Origin: Oscillospiraceae bacterium
GTDB taxonomy: Bacteria; Bacillota; Clostridia; Oscillospirales; Oscillospiraceae
Direction: 5' to 3'
Assembly (NCBI GenBank): GCA_022800755.1
Contig: JAAWQX010000003.1
Coordinates: 1 to 64,000, forward strand
DNA: 64,000 nt
Shown: one piece after another, positions 42,712-52,031 of the stretch
How positions within the stretch are numbered: position 1 is the stretch's first letter
Layout of the letters: each line of letters starts with the position of its first letter
Made by a program: the position numbers and the translations under genes
The notes under the pieces: model-generated
What the model was told of the DNA's origin: nothing
Seen by the model: only the letters and a program-made list of their open reading frames with translations
Databases searched by the model: none

Positions 42712-42759
42712 TTGTGTTATCCGCAAAAACATGAGATAATTTCATATATATCATGAAAT
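42712..42759 (+). promoter_or_regulatory. LysR gene promoter with overlapping dyad
   Basis: TTGTGT (42712-42717), 17-bp spacer, GATAAT (42735-42740). The dyad ATTTCAT-N7-ATGAAAT (42739-42759) starts within the -10 box and contains T-N11-A spacing typical of LysR-type binding sites. Autorepression is inferred. Confidence 0.6.
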
Positions 42760-42780
42760 CACGTCATTTTTGGAGCGAAC

Positions 42781-43665
42781 ATGAACATTAAAAAGTATGA
42801 GACTTTTGTAAAAGTCGTGGAGCTGGGCAGTCTGACCCGGGCGGCGGAGGCACTGCACTGCACCCAGTCGGCGGTGAGCCATATCCTCAGCGACCTGGAA
42901 ACAGAATTCGGCTTCTCCCTGCTTCAGCGCAGCCGCAGCGGCGCGCGGCTCACGGAAAACGGTGCGCAGGTCCTACCCGCCATCCGGGGCATCCTGAATT
43001 ACAGCGAGCAGCTGCACCAGACCGTCGCGTCCATCCGGGGACTGGACACCGGCGCCATCCGCATCGGGACTTTTACCAGCGTGGCGGTGAACTGGCTGCC
43101 GGGCATCCTCAAGGAGTTCGGCGAACTGCACCCCAATATCGACTTTAAGCTGTACAACGGCGACTACGGCGACGTGAACCAGTGGCTCACGGAGGGGAGC
43201 ATCGACGTGGGGTTCCTGTCCCTCCCCGCTCAGGCGGACTGCGAGTGCGTCCCGCTGGTCCAGGACCGTCTGCTGGCGGTTTTGCCTAAGGATCATCCTA
43301 TGGCCAATTTGCCCCGTTTTCCGGTCACGCAGGTGCAAAACGAGTATTTTATCAGCCTTTTGGAGAGTTCGGACATGGACGCCCGCAGCGTCCTCAACGC
43401 CGCGGGGGTGCGGCCCAATATCCGCTTCACTACGAAGGATGACTACGCCATCATCGCTATGGTAGAACAGGGCTTGGGCATGAGTATCATGCCGGAACTG
43501 CTGCTGCGCCAGCGGTCGGAAAACGTCGTGACCAAGGAACTGGTCCCCCGGGCCAGCCGTATGATCGGTATCGCCATCCCCAACGCCAGCCGCAGCAGTC
43601 CCGCCACCCGCAGCTTCACCGATTTCGTGGTGGAGTGGATCAAGCGGAACCATCCCGGGGAATAG
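42781..43665 (+). CDS. LysR-type transcriptional regulator
   Basis: A 294-residue LTTR. Residues 1-62 are the winged helix-turn-helix (ETFVKVVELGSLTRAAEALH, CTQSAVSHILSDLE), then a linker helix, then a type 2 periplasmic-binding-protein effector domain (about 90-290) with GAIRIGTFTSVAVNWLPG and IDVGFLSLP. GGAG lies 6 nt before the ATG. Divergent from putP; effector might be proline or another amino acid, which is inference. Confidence 0.92.
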   Translation: MNIKKYETFVKVVELGSLTRAAEALHCTQSAVSHILSDLETEFGFSLLQRSRSGARLTENGAQVLPAIRGILNYSEQLHQTVASIRGLDTGAIRIGTFTSVAVNWLPGILKEFGELHPNIDFKLYNGDYGDVNQWLTEGSIDVGFLSLPAQADCECVPLVQDRLLAVLPKDHPMANLPRFPVTQVQNEYFISLLESSDMDARSVLNAAGVRPNIRFTTKDDYAIIAMVEQGLGMSIMPELLLRQRSENVVTKELVPRASRMIGIAIPNASRSSPATRSFTDFVVEWIKRNHPGE

Positions 43666-43702
43666 GAAAAATTTTCGTCAAGAATTATTCACATATCTAT
43701 GT

Positions 43703-43708
43703 TATAAT
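43703..43708 (+). promoter_or_regulatory. Promoter of the SLH-protein gene (-10 element)
   Basis: TATAAT preceded by TG at extended position; no good -35 box. Confidence 0.4.
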
Positions 43709-43738
43709 AGTTTATATCTCATCGATTGGAGAACTGTT

Positions 43739-46060
43739 ATGAAACACATATCCCGTACCATCCTGTCTTTGATGCTGGCGGTCGCCATGCTCTGTTCCCT
43801 GAGTTTGACAGGCTTTGCCGCGCAAAACGGCTCCGGAACCGTGCTGTATACCAACAAATCGCAGCTGGCCGAGGGCCTGACCTATACCAATACCATTTAT
43901 ACGAATCCTACTTACGGCCGGGAAGAGAGTTTTTCCCTGGAGCTGTCCCCCACCAGCGCCGTGAAGCCTATGGTCATGGCCTGCGACACGATCTACGGCG
44001 GATTCTCTATTTCCAGCTGTATCGACTACGCCGAAAGCCAGGGCTATAACGTGGTCGCCGCCATGAACGCGGACTATTTCAACAGCGTCAAGGTCCCGCT
44101 GGGCATGGTGGTGGAAAACGGCGTGTACAAGTCCAGCCCCGCCCATGAACCGGCGGTGGTTTTCCTCCCCGACGGCAAAGCCCAGGTGGTGGCCCAGCCC
44201 CAGGTGGACATCACACTGACCAACCACGGCAGCGACGCCGACCCCACCCGCAGCGGCCAGACTGTGGCCCTGGGCAACTTCAACAAGACCCGCACCGCCA
44301 CCGGCGGCCTGGTGCTGTACAGCGACGCGTTTTCCACCGTCTCTACCCGCACTTCCGGCGAGGGCTGGAACGTCCGGTTCAAGATCCTCACCGAAGAGGG
44401 CAAAATGACCCCCGCCACTACCTTGGAACTGGAAGTCACCGAATGCACCGAGGGCAGCGAGCCGGTGTACATCGGCGATGGCTATCTAGTCCTATCCGCC
44501 CATGCCGACAGCGGCTACCGCGGGGAGTTTGAAAAATTCGCTGTGGGCAATAAAGTCACCCTGCAAACCACCTGCAACGATCCCGTGCTGGCCGCGGCCC
44601 AGCAGGTCACCGGCTGCGGGGATATCCTCATCTCCAACGGCGCTATCACCGATCCCTCCGCATGGGACAAGCAGATCTCCGGCGTAAACCCCCGCACCGT
44701 GCTGGGCATCAAGGCCGACGGCACGCTGCTGCTGTACGTCATCGACGGACGCAAGGCAAACCACTCCGGCGGCGTGTCCCTGACCATGCTTGCCAATGAA
44801 TTGCTGGCCCTGGGCTGCCAGTGGGCCGTGAACCTGGACGGCGGCGGCAGCAGCGCCATGAGCATCCGTCTCCCCGGCGGGAGCACCTGCACCACGGTCA
44901 ATTCCCCCTCCGACGGCACGGAGCGGCCCTGCGGGTCCTATCTCCTGCTGGTGACCGAAGAAGAAAAGACCGGCCGCCCTACCGCGCTTCACTTGCAGCA
45001 GGACGGCGCGCTGATCCTGGCCGGGTCGTCTATGGACCTGAACGCCTTAGCCACTGACGCGGCTTTGTACCCCGCCGCACTTCCCAACGACGTCGCCATC
45101 AAAGCGGAATCCGGCACCATGGAAGATGCCGTCTACCACGCGCCCAAGCAGGCCGCGGAGGACGTCATCACCCTGCGTTCCCCCACCACGGGGGCTGCCG
45201 GGACGGGCACCATCCATGTGATAGACCAGGTCTCCGGCCTGTCCGTAAAGGACGAAGCAGGCCATAATCTGAACGCCATCAGCGCCGAACCCGGCACCAC
45301 CATTCAGTTGGTCCCCGCGGTCTATCAGTACGGCCGGGCCGTGGTGTCCACCAAAGACGCGTTCACCTACACCGTGGAGGGCGATGTCGGCGCCATCAGC
45401 GAAACGGGCCTGTTCACCGCCGGCGACCAGCGTGGACTGACCGGGGCTGTCACCATCGAGGCCGGGGGGCAGAAGGTGTCCATCCCCGTGAAGATGCCCG
45501 TGGTCTTCACGGATATTCAGGGCATGTGGGCAGAGCCTTATATCACCGCCTTGCAGGAGCGGGGCGTGGTCAACGGCACCAGCGACACGACGTTCTCTCC
45601 CGAGGACACCATCCGCCGGGGCGACTTTATGCTGATGCTGTATAACGCCGCCGGCAAGCCGGAAGTCCCTGCCGACAGCGGCTTTACCGACATCCCCGCC
45701 GACGCCTATTACGCCGCCGCGGTGGCCTGGGCCAAGACTCAGAACATCGCCGCGGGCATGGGCGACGGCCTGTTCGACCCCAGCGGGACCCTCACCCGGG
45801 AGCAGGCCTTCGCCTTCATCTGCCGGGCGCTGCCCATCCTGAACGTATCTTATACCGACGGCGACCCCGCCGCGCTGGACGCGTTTACCGACGCTTCCGA
45901 CCTGGCGGACTACGCCCGCACCGCCGCCGCGACGCTGATCCAGCTTCAAATCGTCAGCGGCTCCGACGGTCAGCTCACACCCAAAGCGAGCTTGACCCGG
46001 GCGCAGATGGCCCGTATTTTGTATGCAGCCCTGGAATTGCAGGTCCCAGTTCAACCGTAA
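43739..46060 (+). CDS. Secreted phosphodiester glycosidase (NAGPA) with three SLH repeats
   Basis: A 773-residue exported protein. Residues 1-28 are a Sec signal peptide (cleavage after GFAA likely). The NAGPA/DUF2233 domain spans about 70-400 and has AAMNADYFN, GVNPRTVLGIKADGTLLLYV and WAVNLDGGGSSAM. Residues 420-590 look like Ig-type (Big-like) strands, and three SLH repeats follow (about 597-645, 660-710 and 718-770; FTDIQGMWAEPYITALQERG, FTDIPADAYYAAAVAWAK, FTDASDLADYARTAAA). SLH repeats bind pyruvylated cell-wall glycans, and a polysaccharide pyruvyl transferase gene follows. Substrate is a wall phosphodiester-linked sugar by analogy. GGAG precedes the ATG. Confidence 0.9.
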   Translation: MKHISRTILSLMLAVAMLCSLSLTGFAAQNGSGTVLYTNKSQLAEGLTYTNTIYTNPTYGREESFSLELSPTSAVKPMVMACDTIYGGFSISSCIDYAESQGYNVVAAMNADYFNSVKVPLGMVVENGVYKSSPAHEPAVVFLPDGKAQVVAQPQVDITLTNHGSDADPTRSGQTVALGNFNKTRTATGGLVLYSDAFSTVSTRTSGEGWNVRFKILTEEGKMTPATTLELEVTECTEGSEPVYIGDGYLVLSAHADSGYRGEFEKFAVGNKVTLQTTCNDPVLAAAQQVTGCGDILISNGAITDPSAWDKQISGVNPRTVLGIKADGTLLLYVIDGRKANHSGGVSLTMLANELLALGCQWAVNLDGGGSSAMSIRLPGGSTCTTVNSPSDGTERPCGSYLLLVTEEEKTGRPTALHLQQDGALILAGSSMDLNALATDAALYPAALPNDVAIKAESGTMEDAVYHAPKQAAEDVITLRSPTTGAAGTGTIHVIDQVSGLSVKDEAGHNLNAISAEPGTTIQLVPAVYQYGRAVVSTKDAFTYTVEGDVGAISETGLFTAGDQRGLTGAVTIEAGGQKVSIPVKMPVVFTDIQGMWAEPYITALQERGVVNGTSDTTFSPEDTIRRGDFMLMLYNAAGKPEVPADSGFTDIPADAYYAAAVAWAKTQNIAAGMGDGLFDPSGTLTREQAFAFICRALPILNVSYTDGDPAALDAFTDASDLADYARTAAATLIQLQIVSGSDGQLTPKASLTRAQMARILYAALELQVPVQP

Positions 46061-46090
46061 AAAAAGCCGCCCTACAGGGTGGCTTTTTTT
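46059..46090 (+). terminator. Terminator after the SLH gene
   Basis: AAAAAAAGCCGCCC / GGGTGGCTTTTTTT around TACA, seven Ts. Confidence 0.9.
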
Positions 46091-46137
46091 CTCCGAATCG
46101 ATTATAATGGGAAAAACATATCGAAGGAGGACGTCCA

Positions 46138-47316
46138 ATGAAACTCGTGACTATCGGCCTGACCGCGGAATATAACTTCGGCAGCCCCTCCATTCTCCAC
46201 GGAATGCAGACCCTTTTACATACCCTCTGCGGCCCCGACGCCGAGATCGTGAACTACCAGTCCACCGTCCCAACGCCCCAGGCAGTGTCCGACCTGGGCT
46301 TCGTGACCAAGACCAACAGCACGGACTACCGCACGCTGCGCAAGGCCTATCAGACCGGCAAGGGCGCCCCCGGCGACCTGGAACTCATCGAGGACCTGAA
46401 AAGCGCGGACCTGGTAGCGGACCTCTACGGCATCTGCTTCTGTGACAATCTGGAACGCCGGAATTACAGCTATCCCACCATGGTCGCCCGAAAGCAAAAG
46501 CATCAGCCTATCTTGTTTCTGGCAAAGAAAATGGGCAAGCGGGTGATAAAGAACACCGCCAGCTTCGGCCCCATGGCCACAGAGTACAACCGAAAATCAG
46601 CCCAATTCGCGGCAAAACGCCTGTACGACCGGGTGTGCGCCCGGGAAGTTCAAAGCAAGATCGCCTTGACCCACGCCATTGGCAAGGACGCGGAAGTCCT
46701 GCTCTCCCCGGATACGGCGAATCTCATGCCCTACTCGCCCAGTCCCCGGCAAAACCGGGTGGGCATCTCCGCGTCCCACCAAATTCTCAAGCAGTGGGCC
46801 AGCCCGGAGGGCTACATAGAGTGCATGGTTTCCCTGGGCAAGGCCATCCACGCCCTGGGCGCGGAGATCGTGTTCATCCCCAACGAATACGACCCAAACA
46901 AAGCGGATAACGACACCGCCGTGTGCCGGGATATCCAGTCCGCCCTCGCCGCGCAGGATATCCCCAGCGCCGTTCTGGACGTGGAACGCATGACTTCCAC
47001 GGAATTGAAAAACGAGATCGCCGCCTGCGGGGCAGTGGTCGCCAGCCGTTACCATACCTGCGTCGCGGCTCTGTCTTCCGGCACCCCGGTGCTGGTTTTG
47101 GGCTGGCACTATAAATATCAGGAACTTTTGAGCCTGTACAGCCAGACAAGCTGGCTCATCAGCCAGGACGCCTGTGACAGCGAAAAGCTGGTATCGATGT
47201 TCCGGCGCTTCTGGCAGCTGCGGGAGGAAAACCGCGCCACCATCGAAGCGCAGATCCCGCTGGTACGGCAAAAAGTCATCGACGCCGGCCGGCAGTTGTA
47301 TGGAGAGATCGTATGA
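46138..47316 (+). CDS. Polysaccharide pyruvyl transferase family protein
   Basis: A 392-residue PS_pyruv_trans-domain protein with a GT-B-like layout: N-terminal LTAEYNFGSPSILHGMQTLL loop, central SFGPMATEYNR, and C-terminal ASRYHTCVAALSSGTPVLVLGWHYKYQEL, the family's conserved R-x-H region. Such enzymes transfer pyruvate from PEP to sugars of surface glycans; CsaB, a distant relative, makes the ligand for SLH domains. GAAGGAGG precedes the ATG; a TATAAT at 46103-46108 may be its promoter. Its stop overlaps the next start by four bases. Confidence 0.85.
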   Translation: MKLVTIGLTAEYNFGSPSILHGMQTLLHTLCGPDAEIVNYQSTVPTPQAVSDLGFVTKTNSTDYRTLRKAYQTGKGAPGDLELIEDLKSADLVADLYGICFCDNLERRNYSYPTMVARKQKHQPILFLAKKMGKRVIKNTASFGPMATEYNRKSAQFAAKRLYDRVCAREVQSKIALTHAIGKDAEVLLSPDTANLMPYSPSPRQNRVGISASHQILKQWASPEGYIECMVSLGKAIHALGAEIVFIPNEYDPNKADNDTAVCRDIQSALAAQDIPSAVLDVERMTSTELKNEIAACGAVVASRYHTCVAALSSGTPVLVLGWHYKYQELLSLYSQTSWLISQDACDSEKLVSMFRRFWQLREENRATIEAQIPLVRQKVIDAGRQLYGEIV

Positions 47317-48551
47317 ACATCAAAAACATTTCGGAAAACCACATCTGCACCGCCTGCGGGGCCTGCGCCCTGGTGTGTCCCAAGCAGGCCGTCACCCTGG
47401 AAGAGACCCCCGCGGGCTTCCTCGCCGCCCAAGTGAGCGACGCCTGCGTAGACTGCGGCCTGTGCCGCAAGGTCTGCCCCAGCGTGGCGGAAAACACCGG
47501 GAAATACGCTCCGGAGGACCTGCTCCACGGCCCCTGCCTGGCGGCCTTCACCGGCTACGCTACGGACCCCGCCCTGCGGCAAAACGGGCAATCCGGCGGC
47601 CTGGTCACGGCGCTGCTGTGCTATCTGCTGGAGGACAAACAGATCGACGGCGCCGTGGTCACCGGCTTCAACGCCGGCCGCAGCCGCCCGGAGGCCCGCA
47701 TCGCCCGCACCCGGGAAGAGGTCTTGTCCTGCGCCGGGTCCTATTACGCCCAATGCCCCACCCTGCCGGTGCTGGCAGGCAAGCATGAGCGCCTCGCCGC
47801 CGTGACCCTGGGCTGCCAGACCGACGCGCTGACCCTGCTCAAGGAGCACCGCCCGGAGCTGGTCCCGGAACTCACCATCGGCCTGGTCTGCGCGGGACAG
47901 AACAGCGGCCGCATGATCGATGACATCTGCCAACAGGCGAATACCGACCGCCCCGACGCGTTCCGCTTCCGGGACAAATCCCCCGGCGGCTGGCCCGGCG
48001 AGATCACCCTGCGCAAACACGGACAGACCTCCACCCTCCCCAACGCCTACCGGCACAGCATCAAGCCGGTGTATGAGTGCCACCGCTGCCTGGCCTGCTT
48101 TGACCAGATGAACGTGAACGCGGACCTTGTCTGCGGCGACCCCTGGGGTCTGGAGGAGCACCTTGGCCCGGAGGGCTGCACGGCGGTGCTGGCCCGCACG
48201 GAACAGGGCTTGCGCCTGCTGGTGCAGGCCCAGATTGCGGGACTGGTCCACCTGGACCAGCTCACCCCACAGGAAATTTTCCGGGGCCAGACCGTAGACA
48301 CCCGCCACAGCGACAAGGTGTACACCGCAAAAACGGTTTTCCAGTCCGAGGGCTGGCTCTACCCCTACGACCCCGAGGTCATCGGTGACCGGCCTTATAC
48401 CTCCAAGGTCATGGAGAAAAACCGCAAGACCCTGCTGTACACCCGCAAATACGCCCAGGCCCCCACAGCACAGGCCGCGGCGGAGATCGCCCAACGGAAA
48501 AAGGACAAAAAACTGCCGCTCACCGCACGGCTGAAAAAGCTGTTTAAATAA
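47313..48551 (+). CDS. 4Fe-4S/FrhB-family oxidoreductase (F420 hydrogenase beta-like)
   Basis: A 412-residue iron-sulfur flavoprotein. The N-terminal ferredoxin domain has two four-Cys clusters (CTACGACALVCP and CVDCGLCRKVCP, residues 12-55). The FrhB N- and C-terminal domains follow (GQSGGLVTALLCYLL at about 90; YECHRCLACFDQMN and VCGDPWG with further Cys near 255-275). Related genes lie beside polysaccharide pyruvyl transferases in many surface-glycan loci; the reaction is unknown, and F420 itself is not expected here. The four-base overlap with the transferase gene shows they are made together. Confidence 0.88.
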   Translation: MNIKNISENHICTACGACALVCPKQAVTLEETPAGFLAAQVSDACVDCGLCRKVCPSVAENTGKYAPEDLLHGPCLAAFTGYATDPALRQNGQSGGLVTALLCYLLEDKQIDGAVVTGFNAGRSRPEARIARTREEVLSCAGSYYAQCPTLPVLAGKHERLAAVTLGCQTDALTLLKEHRPELVPELTIGLVCAGQNSGRMIDDICQQANTDRPDAFRFRDKSPGGWPGEITLRKHGQTSTLPNAYRHSIKPVYECHRCLACFDQMNVNADLVCGDPWGLEEHLGPEGCTAVLARTEQGLRLLVQAQIAGLVHLDQLTPQEIFRGQTVDTRHSDKVYTAKTVFQSEGWLYPYDPEVIGDRPYTSKVMEKNRKTLLYTRKYAQAPTAQAAAEIAQRKKDKKLPLTARLKKLFK

Positions 48552-48555
48552 GCGA

Positions 48556-48580
48556 AAACCGCACCCAATGGGTGCGGTTT
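48556..48580. terminator. Terminator between FrhB-like and membrane Zn-ribbon genes
   Basis: AAACCGCACCC / GGGTGCGGTTT, AAT loop; T-rich tracts on both sides. Confidence 0.8.
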
Positions 48581-48593
48581 GTTTTGTTTTTCG

Positions 48594-49004
48594 TCAGGTT
48601 TTCCCCCGGAAGCGGTTGCCGCATTTGGCACAGGTGATGTAAATATCGCCCTTCCCCTTCGGTACGCGGAGGTTCGTTTTGCAATTGGGGCAGACAAAAA
48701 ACTTGTAGTCCTTCCGCTGGCTGAACTTCTCCTTATTCATCCGGGACTGCCGTCTGGCCCGGCCGAACAGTTCCAAAAAGCGCAGATTTTCCAGATACCG
48801 CTTCTGCACATTCCGGGACAGCGCCCGCCAGACCGCCCAGATCATCAGTATCAGCGCAATATCATTGAGCAAATGATACACACCTGACGACCGGCGCAAA
48901 AACAGGCTCACCAGCTCCAGCACCAGCGCCGCGCCGATCTGGAACCGAAACAGCGCATCCGGCCCGTAGCGCCCGCTCATAAACTTAGCCAGCTTTTCTC
49001 TCAT
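48594..49004 (-). CDS. Membrane protein with C-terminal zinc ribbon
   Basis: A 136-residue protein. Two hydrophobic stretches (about 20-38 and 45-65) form a helical hairpin, then a basic helix and a zinc ribbon, FVCPNCKTNLRVPKGKG followed by CAKCGNRF near the C-terminus. The function is unknown; the fold suggests a small sensor or RNA/protein-binding membrane protein. The ATG at 49004 is 11 nt from AAGGA and preferred over GTG 49013, which is too close. Confidence 0.65.
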   Translation of the reverse strand: MREKLAKFMSGRYGPDALFRFQIGAALVLELVSLFLRRSSGVYHLLNDIALILMIWAVWRALSRNVQKRYLENLRFLELFGRARRQSRMNKEKFSQRKDYKFFVCPNCKTNLRVPKGKGDIYITCAKCGNRFRGKT

Positions 49005-49092
49005 GAAAAACACGTTCCTTCAAAAGACTGATTTCTATTTTACCAGAGCCGTGACTAAAGTCAATCGTTTTCATAGTAAGTTTACATTTTCG

Positions 49093-49121
49093 TTGCGCCC
49101 GGCGGGAAAATGTGCTATCAT
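49093..49121 (+). promoter_or_regulatory. argF promoter
   Basis: TTGCGC (49093-49098), 17-bp spacer, extended TGC-TATCAT (49113-49121). No clear ARG box is seen. Confidence 0.6.
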
Positions 49122-49151
49122 AAGCCATCAACAACCCAGGAGGACAAGACC

Positions 49152-50150
49152 ATGGACCTGACCGGAAGACATTTTTTGAAGCTGCTGGACTACACCCCGG
49201 AAGAGATCGGGGCGCTTTTGGACCTGGCGGCAAAGCTGAAAACCTATAAAAAGCAGGGCAAGCTCCACGACGGACTGCGAGGAAAAAACGTGGCGCTGAT
49301 TTTTGAAAAGACCAGCACCCGCACCCGCAGCAGCTTTGAGGTCGCAGCCCATGACCTGGGCATGGGCACCACCTATCTGGACCCATCCGGCAGCCAGATC
49401 GGCACCAAGGAGAGCATCCCGGACACCGCCCGGGTGCTGGGCCGGATGTTCGACGGTATTGAGTACCGGGGTTTCGGCCAGGAGATCGTAGAGGAACTGG
49501 CGAAATACGCCGGCGTCCCTGTCTGGAACGGCCTGACGGACGAATTCCACCCGACGCAGATTTTAGCGGACTTCCTCACCATCCGGGAGCATTTCGGCCG
49601 CTTGAAAGGCGTCAATTTCGTCTATATGGGCGACGCCCGGTTCAACATGGGCAACAGTCTGATGGTCGGCTGCGCAAAAATGGGCCTGAACTTCACCGCC
49701 TGCGCGCCGAAAGCTTATTTCCCGGCTCCGGAACTGGTGCAAACCTGTCAAAAACTCGCTGTCGAAAGCGGCGGCAGCGTCCGGCTCATGGAAGACCCCA
49801 TGGAAGCCACGAAAGGCGCGGACGTTATTTATACAGACATCTGGGTGAGCATGGGCGAGCCGGTAGAGGTCTGGGCAGAGCGCATCCGGGACCTGTCCCC
49901 CTATCAGGTGAACAAGGCCCTCATGGACAACGCCGGCCTCCAGTGCCGCTTCATGCACTGCCTGCCCGCTTATCACGACCACCGCACCAAGGTCGGCAAG
50001 GAAATGGGTGAGAAATTCGGCCGCGACGCCATGGAGGTCACGGACGAGGTTTTTGAAAGCCCGCAAAGTATCGTATTCGACGAGGCAGAAAACCGTATGC
50101 ACACCATCAAAGCCGTCATGGCGGCGACTTTGGGCTATACATGCGATTAA
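49152..50150 (+). CDS. argF: Ornithine carbamoyltransferase
   Basis: A 332-residue OTC converting ornithine and carbamoyl phosphate to citrulline. The carbamoyl-phosphate loop STRTRSSFE (about residue 54) and HPTQ (about 136) are intact, as is the ornithine site MHCLPAYHD (about 270). Length and the lone setting fit either a biosynthetic enzyme or an arcB-type catabolic one; no other arginine gene lies in the window. GGAGG precedes ATG 49152. Single-gene unit between promoter and terminator. Confidence 0.95.
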   Translation: MDLTGRHFLKLLDYTPEEIGALLDLAAKLKTYKKQGKLHDGLRGKNVALIFEKTSTRTRSSFEVAAHDLGMGTTYLDPSGSQIGTKESIPDTARVLGRMFDGIEYRGFGQEIVEELAKYAGVPVWNGLTDEFHPTQILADFLTIREHFGRLKGVNFVYMGDARFNMGNSLMVGCAKMGLNFTACAPKAYFPAPELVQTCQKLAVESGGSVRLMEDPMEATKGADVIYTDIWVSMGEPVEVWAERIRDLSPYQVNKALMDNAGLQCRFMHCLPAYHDHRTKVGKEMGEKFGRDAMEVTDEVFESPQSIVFDEAENRMHTIKAVMAATLGYTCD

Positions 50151-50157
50151 AAAATCA

Positions 50158-50187
50158 GCCGGTACCATCAGGTACCGGCCGTTTTTT
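50158..50187 (+). terminator. argF terminator
   Basis: GCCGGTACC / GGTACCGGC, ATCA loop, then CGTTTTTT. Confidence 0.9.
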
Positions 50188-51076
50188 ATTCCGCTTTAGA
50201 TTGCTCCCGCTTCCGCCGCCACAGCTTGCGCCCGACCAGCGCTCCGCCGACAGCCACCGCGGCGATCACCAGCAGCACCGGCAGGTTCCCGATCAAAAAC
50301 ACCAGCACGCCCTCGCAAAACCGGCCCAGGCCCCGCAGACTCTCGGAAAACTGCTGTCCGATGCGCTCGCCCAAGGTCCTGGGTGTGCCGGACACCGACG
50401 TGGTGCTTTCCACCTCCCGCAAGGACACCTCCACCGTGGCCATTTCCACCAGATTGTCATACCGCCGCATGGTCCCGCTGAGGCTCTCGATCTGATACCG
50501 CACATCGGAAAGCGCGTCCTCCAGCCGGATGATATCATCTAAAGTCTCCGCCTTTTCCATGATGGCCAGCAGGCGCTCCTCCTGGGTCTTCAGCGCCGTG
50601 AGCCGGGCCTCGGTGTCGTAATACGCCTCTGTGATCTCTTCCTGCCGCCGGTTCAGAGACAGCACGTTCCCCAGTTCCCCCGCGCCGGACAAAAATTCCT
50701 CCAGCTTCGCCGCGGGAATACGCAGGGTATACTACCCATACCGGGCGCTGTCATTCCGCCGGCTGCCCTGAAGCTCGGAATTTTCGATCCAGCCGCCAAA
50801 TTCTCCGGTGTGCTGTTCCAACAGCGCCGCCGCGTCGTCGAACTGTGTCGTCTCCAGGCTCAGCGACGCGGTCAGCACCAGCTTGCGCCCCTGAGCCTGG
50901 GCAGCGTCATTCGTCATGTCGCTCCCATACTCCATAGACCCGATGCTCTCGTTGTACACCACATCCATGCTGTCAGTGCCGTTGACCGCCCCGGGCGCGC
51001 CATCGGACTTCACGGAGCACCCTCCTAACAGCAGCACCAGTCCCAGCGCCAAAGCGATCCATTGTTTTCCTTTCAT
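50186..51076 (-). pseudogene. DUF4349 lipoprotein interrupted by an in-frame amber codon
   Basis: A single reading frame of 297 codons is broken only by TAG at 50732-50734. The first part (114 aa) has a lipoprotein signal peptide (LLLGGCS) and the DUF4349 start; the second continues in the same frame through YTLRIPAAKLEEFLSGAG, coiled-coil helices (about 50360-50640) and a C-terminal membrane helix with a basic tail. The residues on both sides of TAG join without gap as in intact DUF4349 proteins (...SARYG-stop-YTLRIP). A nonsense mutation is most likely; sequencing error or suppression are alternatives. GAAGGAGG precedes the ATG. Confidence 0.75.
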
Positions 51077-51143
51077 AAAGCCGCCTCCTTCACCTTTGTT
51101 ACTCCTTAGACACTCTCCCCGCCAAAAAGTTCCCGAAAACTAT

Positions 51144-51172
51144 TTGCATTGCGCCGCGCGCCGCTCTATAAT
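51144..51172 (+). promoter_or_regulatory. Promoter of the PhzF-family gene
   Basis: TTGCAT (51144-51149), 17-bp spacer, consensus TATAAT (51167-51172). Confidence 0.75.
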
Positions 51173-51200
51173 AGACCCACCAAACACTCGGAGGCCCGCC

Positions 51201-51986
51201 ATGAAGCAATATATCGCAGACGCTTTCACCACAGAACTGTTCCACGGGAACCCCGCCGCCGTCTGCGTCCTGGACGCGTGGATTCCGGACCCGCTGATGC
51301 GGCAGATCGCGGCGGAGAACGGACTGCCGGAGACCGCTTTCACCGTCCCCTGTGGGGCGCGGTATCAACTCCGCTGGTTCACCCCCGCCGGGGAGATTGA
51401 CCTTTGCGGCCACGCCACCCTTGCCACGGCGTTCATTCTCTTCACCCGATACGAGACAGCCGGGGACACGCTGTATTTCGACACCCAAAGCGGAGAACTC
51501 CGTGCCGCCCGTCACGAAGGTCGCTATGAACTGGACTTCCCCGCCTACCCTCTCACGCCGGTCCCTGTCACAAACGCCATGGAAGCCGCCTTCGGTGCCC
51601 GTCCCCGGGAAGCATATCTCAGCCGGGACCTTCTTGCGGTATTTGATTCCGAAGAAACCGTCCGAACTATGACCCCGGACCCGCAAAAGCTGAAGCTTCT
51701 CGACGGCCTGTCCATCGCCGTGACCGCCCCGGGCAGTGTCTATGACTGCGTCTCCCGGGTCTTCACCCCGGAACTGGATACCCTTGAAGACCCCGTCACC
51801 GGCTCTACCCACTGCATGATCGCGCCTTATTGGCAAAAGCGTCTGCAAAAGGACGAGATCAGAGCCTTTCAAGCCTCCAAGCGCACCGGCATTCTCACCT
51901 GCCGCTGTGGAGGCGGCCGGGTCAAACTGTCCGGAAACGCCGTGCTGTACGCCGTTTCCGATATCCTCCCCGGCTACCAGCCATAA
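51201..51986 (+). CDS. PhzF-family isomerase/epimerase
   Basis: A 261-residue PhzF-like protein of the diaminopimelate-epimerase fold. The catalytic Glu region reads GLPETAFT near residue 46, with GNPAAVC at the N-terminus and WFTPAGEIDLCGHATLA near 65-80; the second half has ITGSTHC-type VTGSTHCMIAPYW and GGGRVKLSG. Most family members have unknown substrates, and there is no phenazine pathway here. GGAGG lies 5 nt before the ATG. Confidence 0.9.
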   Translation: MKQYIADAFTTELFHGNPAAVCVLDAWIPDPLMRQIAAENGLPETAFTVPCGARYQLRWFTPAGEIDLCGHATLATAFILFTRYETAGDTLYFDTQSGELRAARHEGRYELDFPAYPLTPVPVTNAMEAAFGARPREAYLSRDLLAVFDSEETVRTMTPDPQKLKLLDGLSIAVTAPGSVYDCVSRVFTPELDTLEDPVTGSTHCMIAPYWQKRLQKDEIRAFQASKRTGILTCRCGGGRVKLSGNAVLYAVSDILPGYQP

Positions 51987-51993
51987 ACCAAAA

Positions 51994-52025
51994 ACGCCGC
52001 GAGCCTAACCGCTCGCGGCGTCTTT
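51994..52025 (+). terminator. Terminator between PhzF and RluA-type genes
   Basis: ACGCCGCGAGC / GCTCGCGGCGT, 6-nt loop, CTTTT. Confidence 0.85.
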
Positions 52026-52031
52026 TCACGT

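Noticed and set aside
46138-47316. Naming the pyruvyl transferase csaB
   Set aside because: Its N-terminus and length differ from CsaB and it is paired with an FrhB-like gene, so only the family is assigned.
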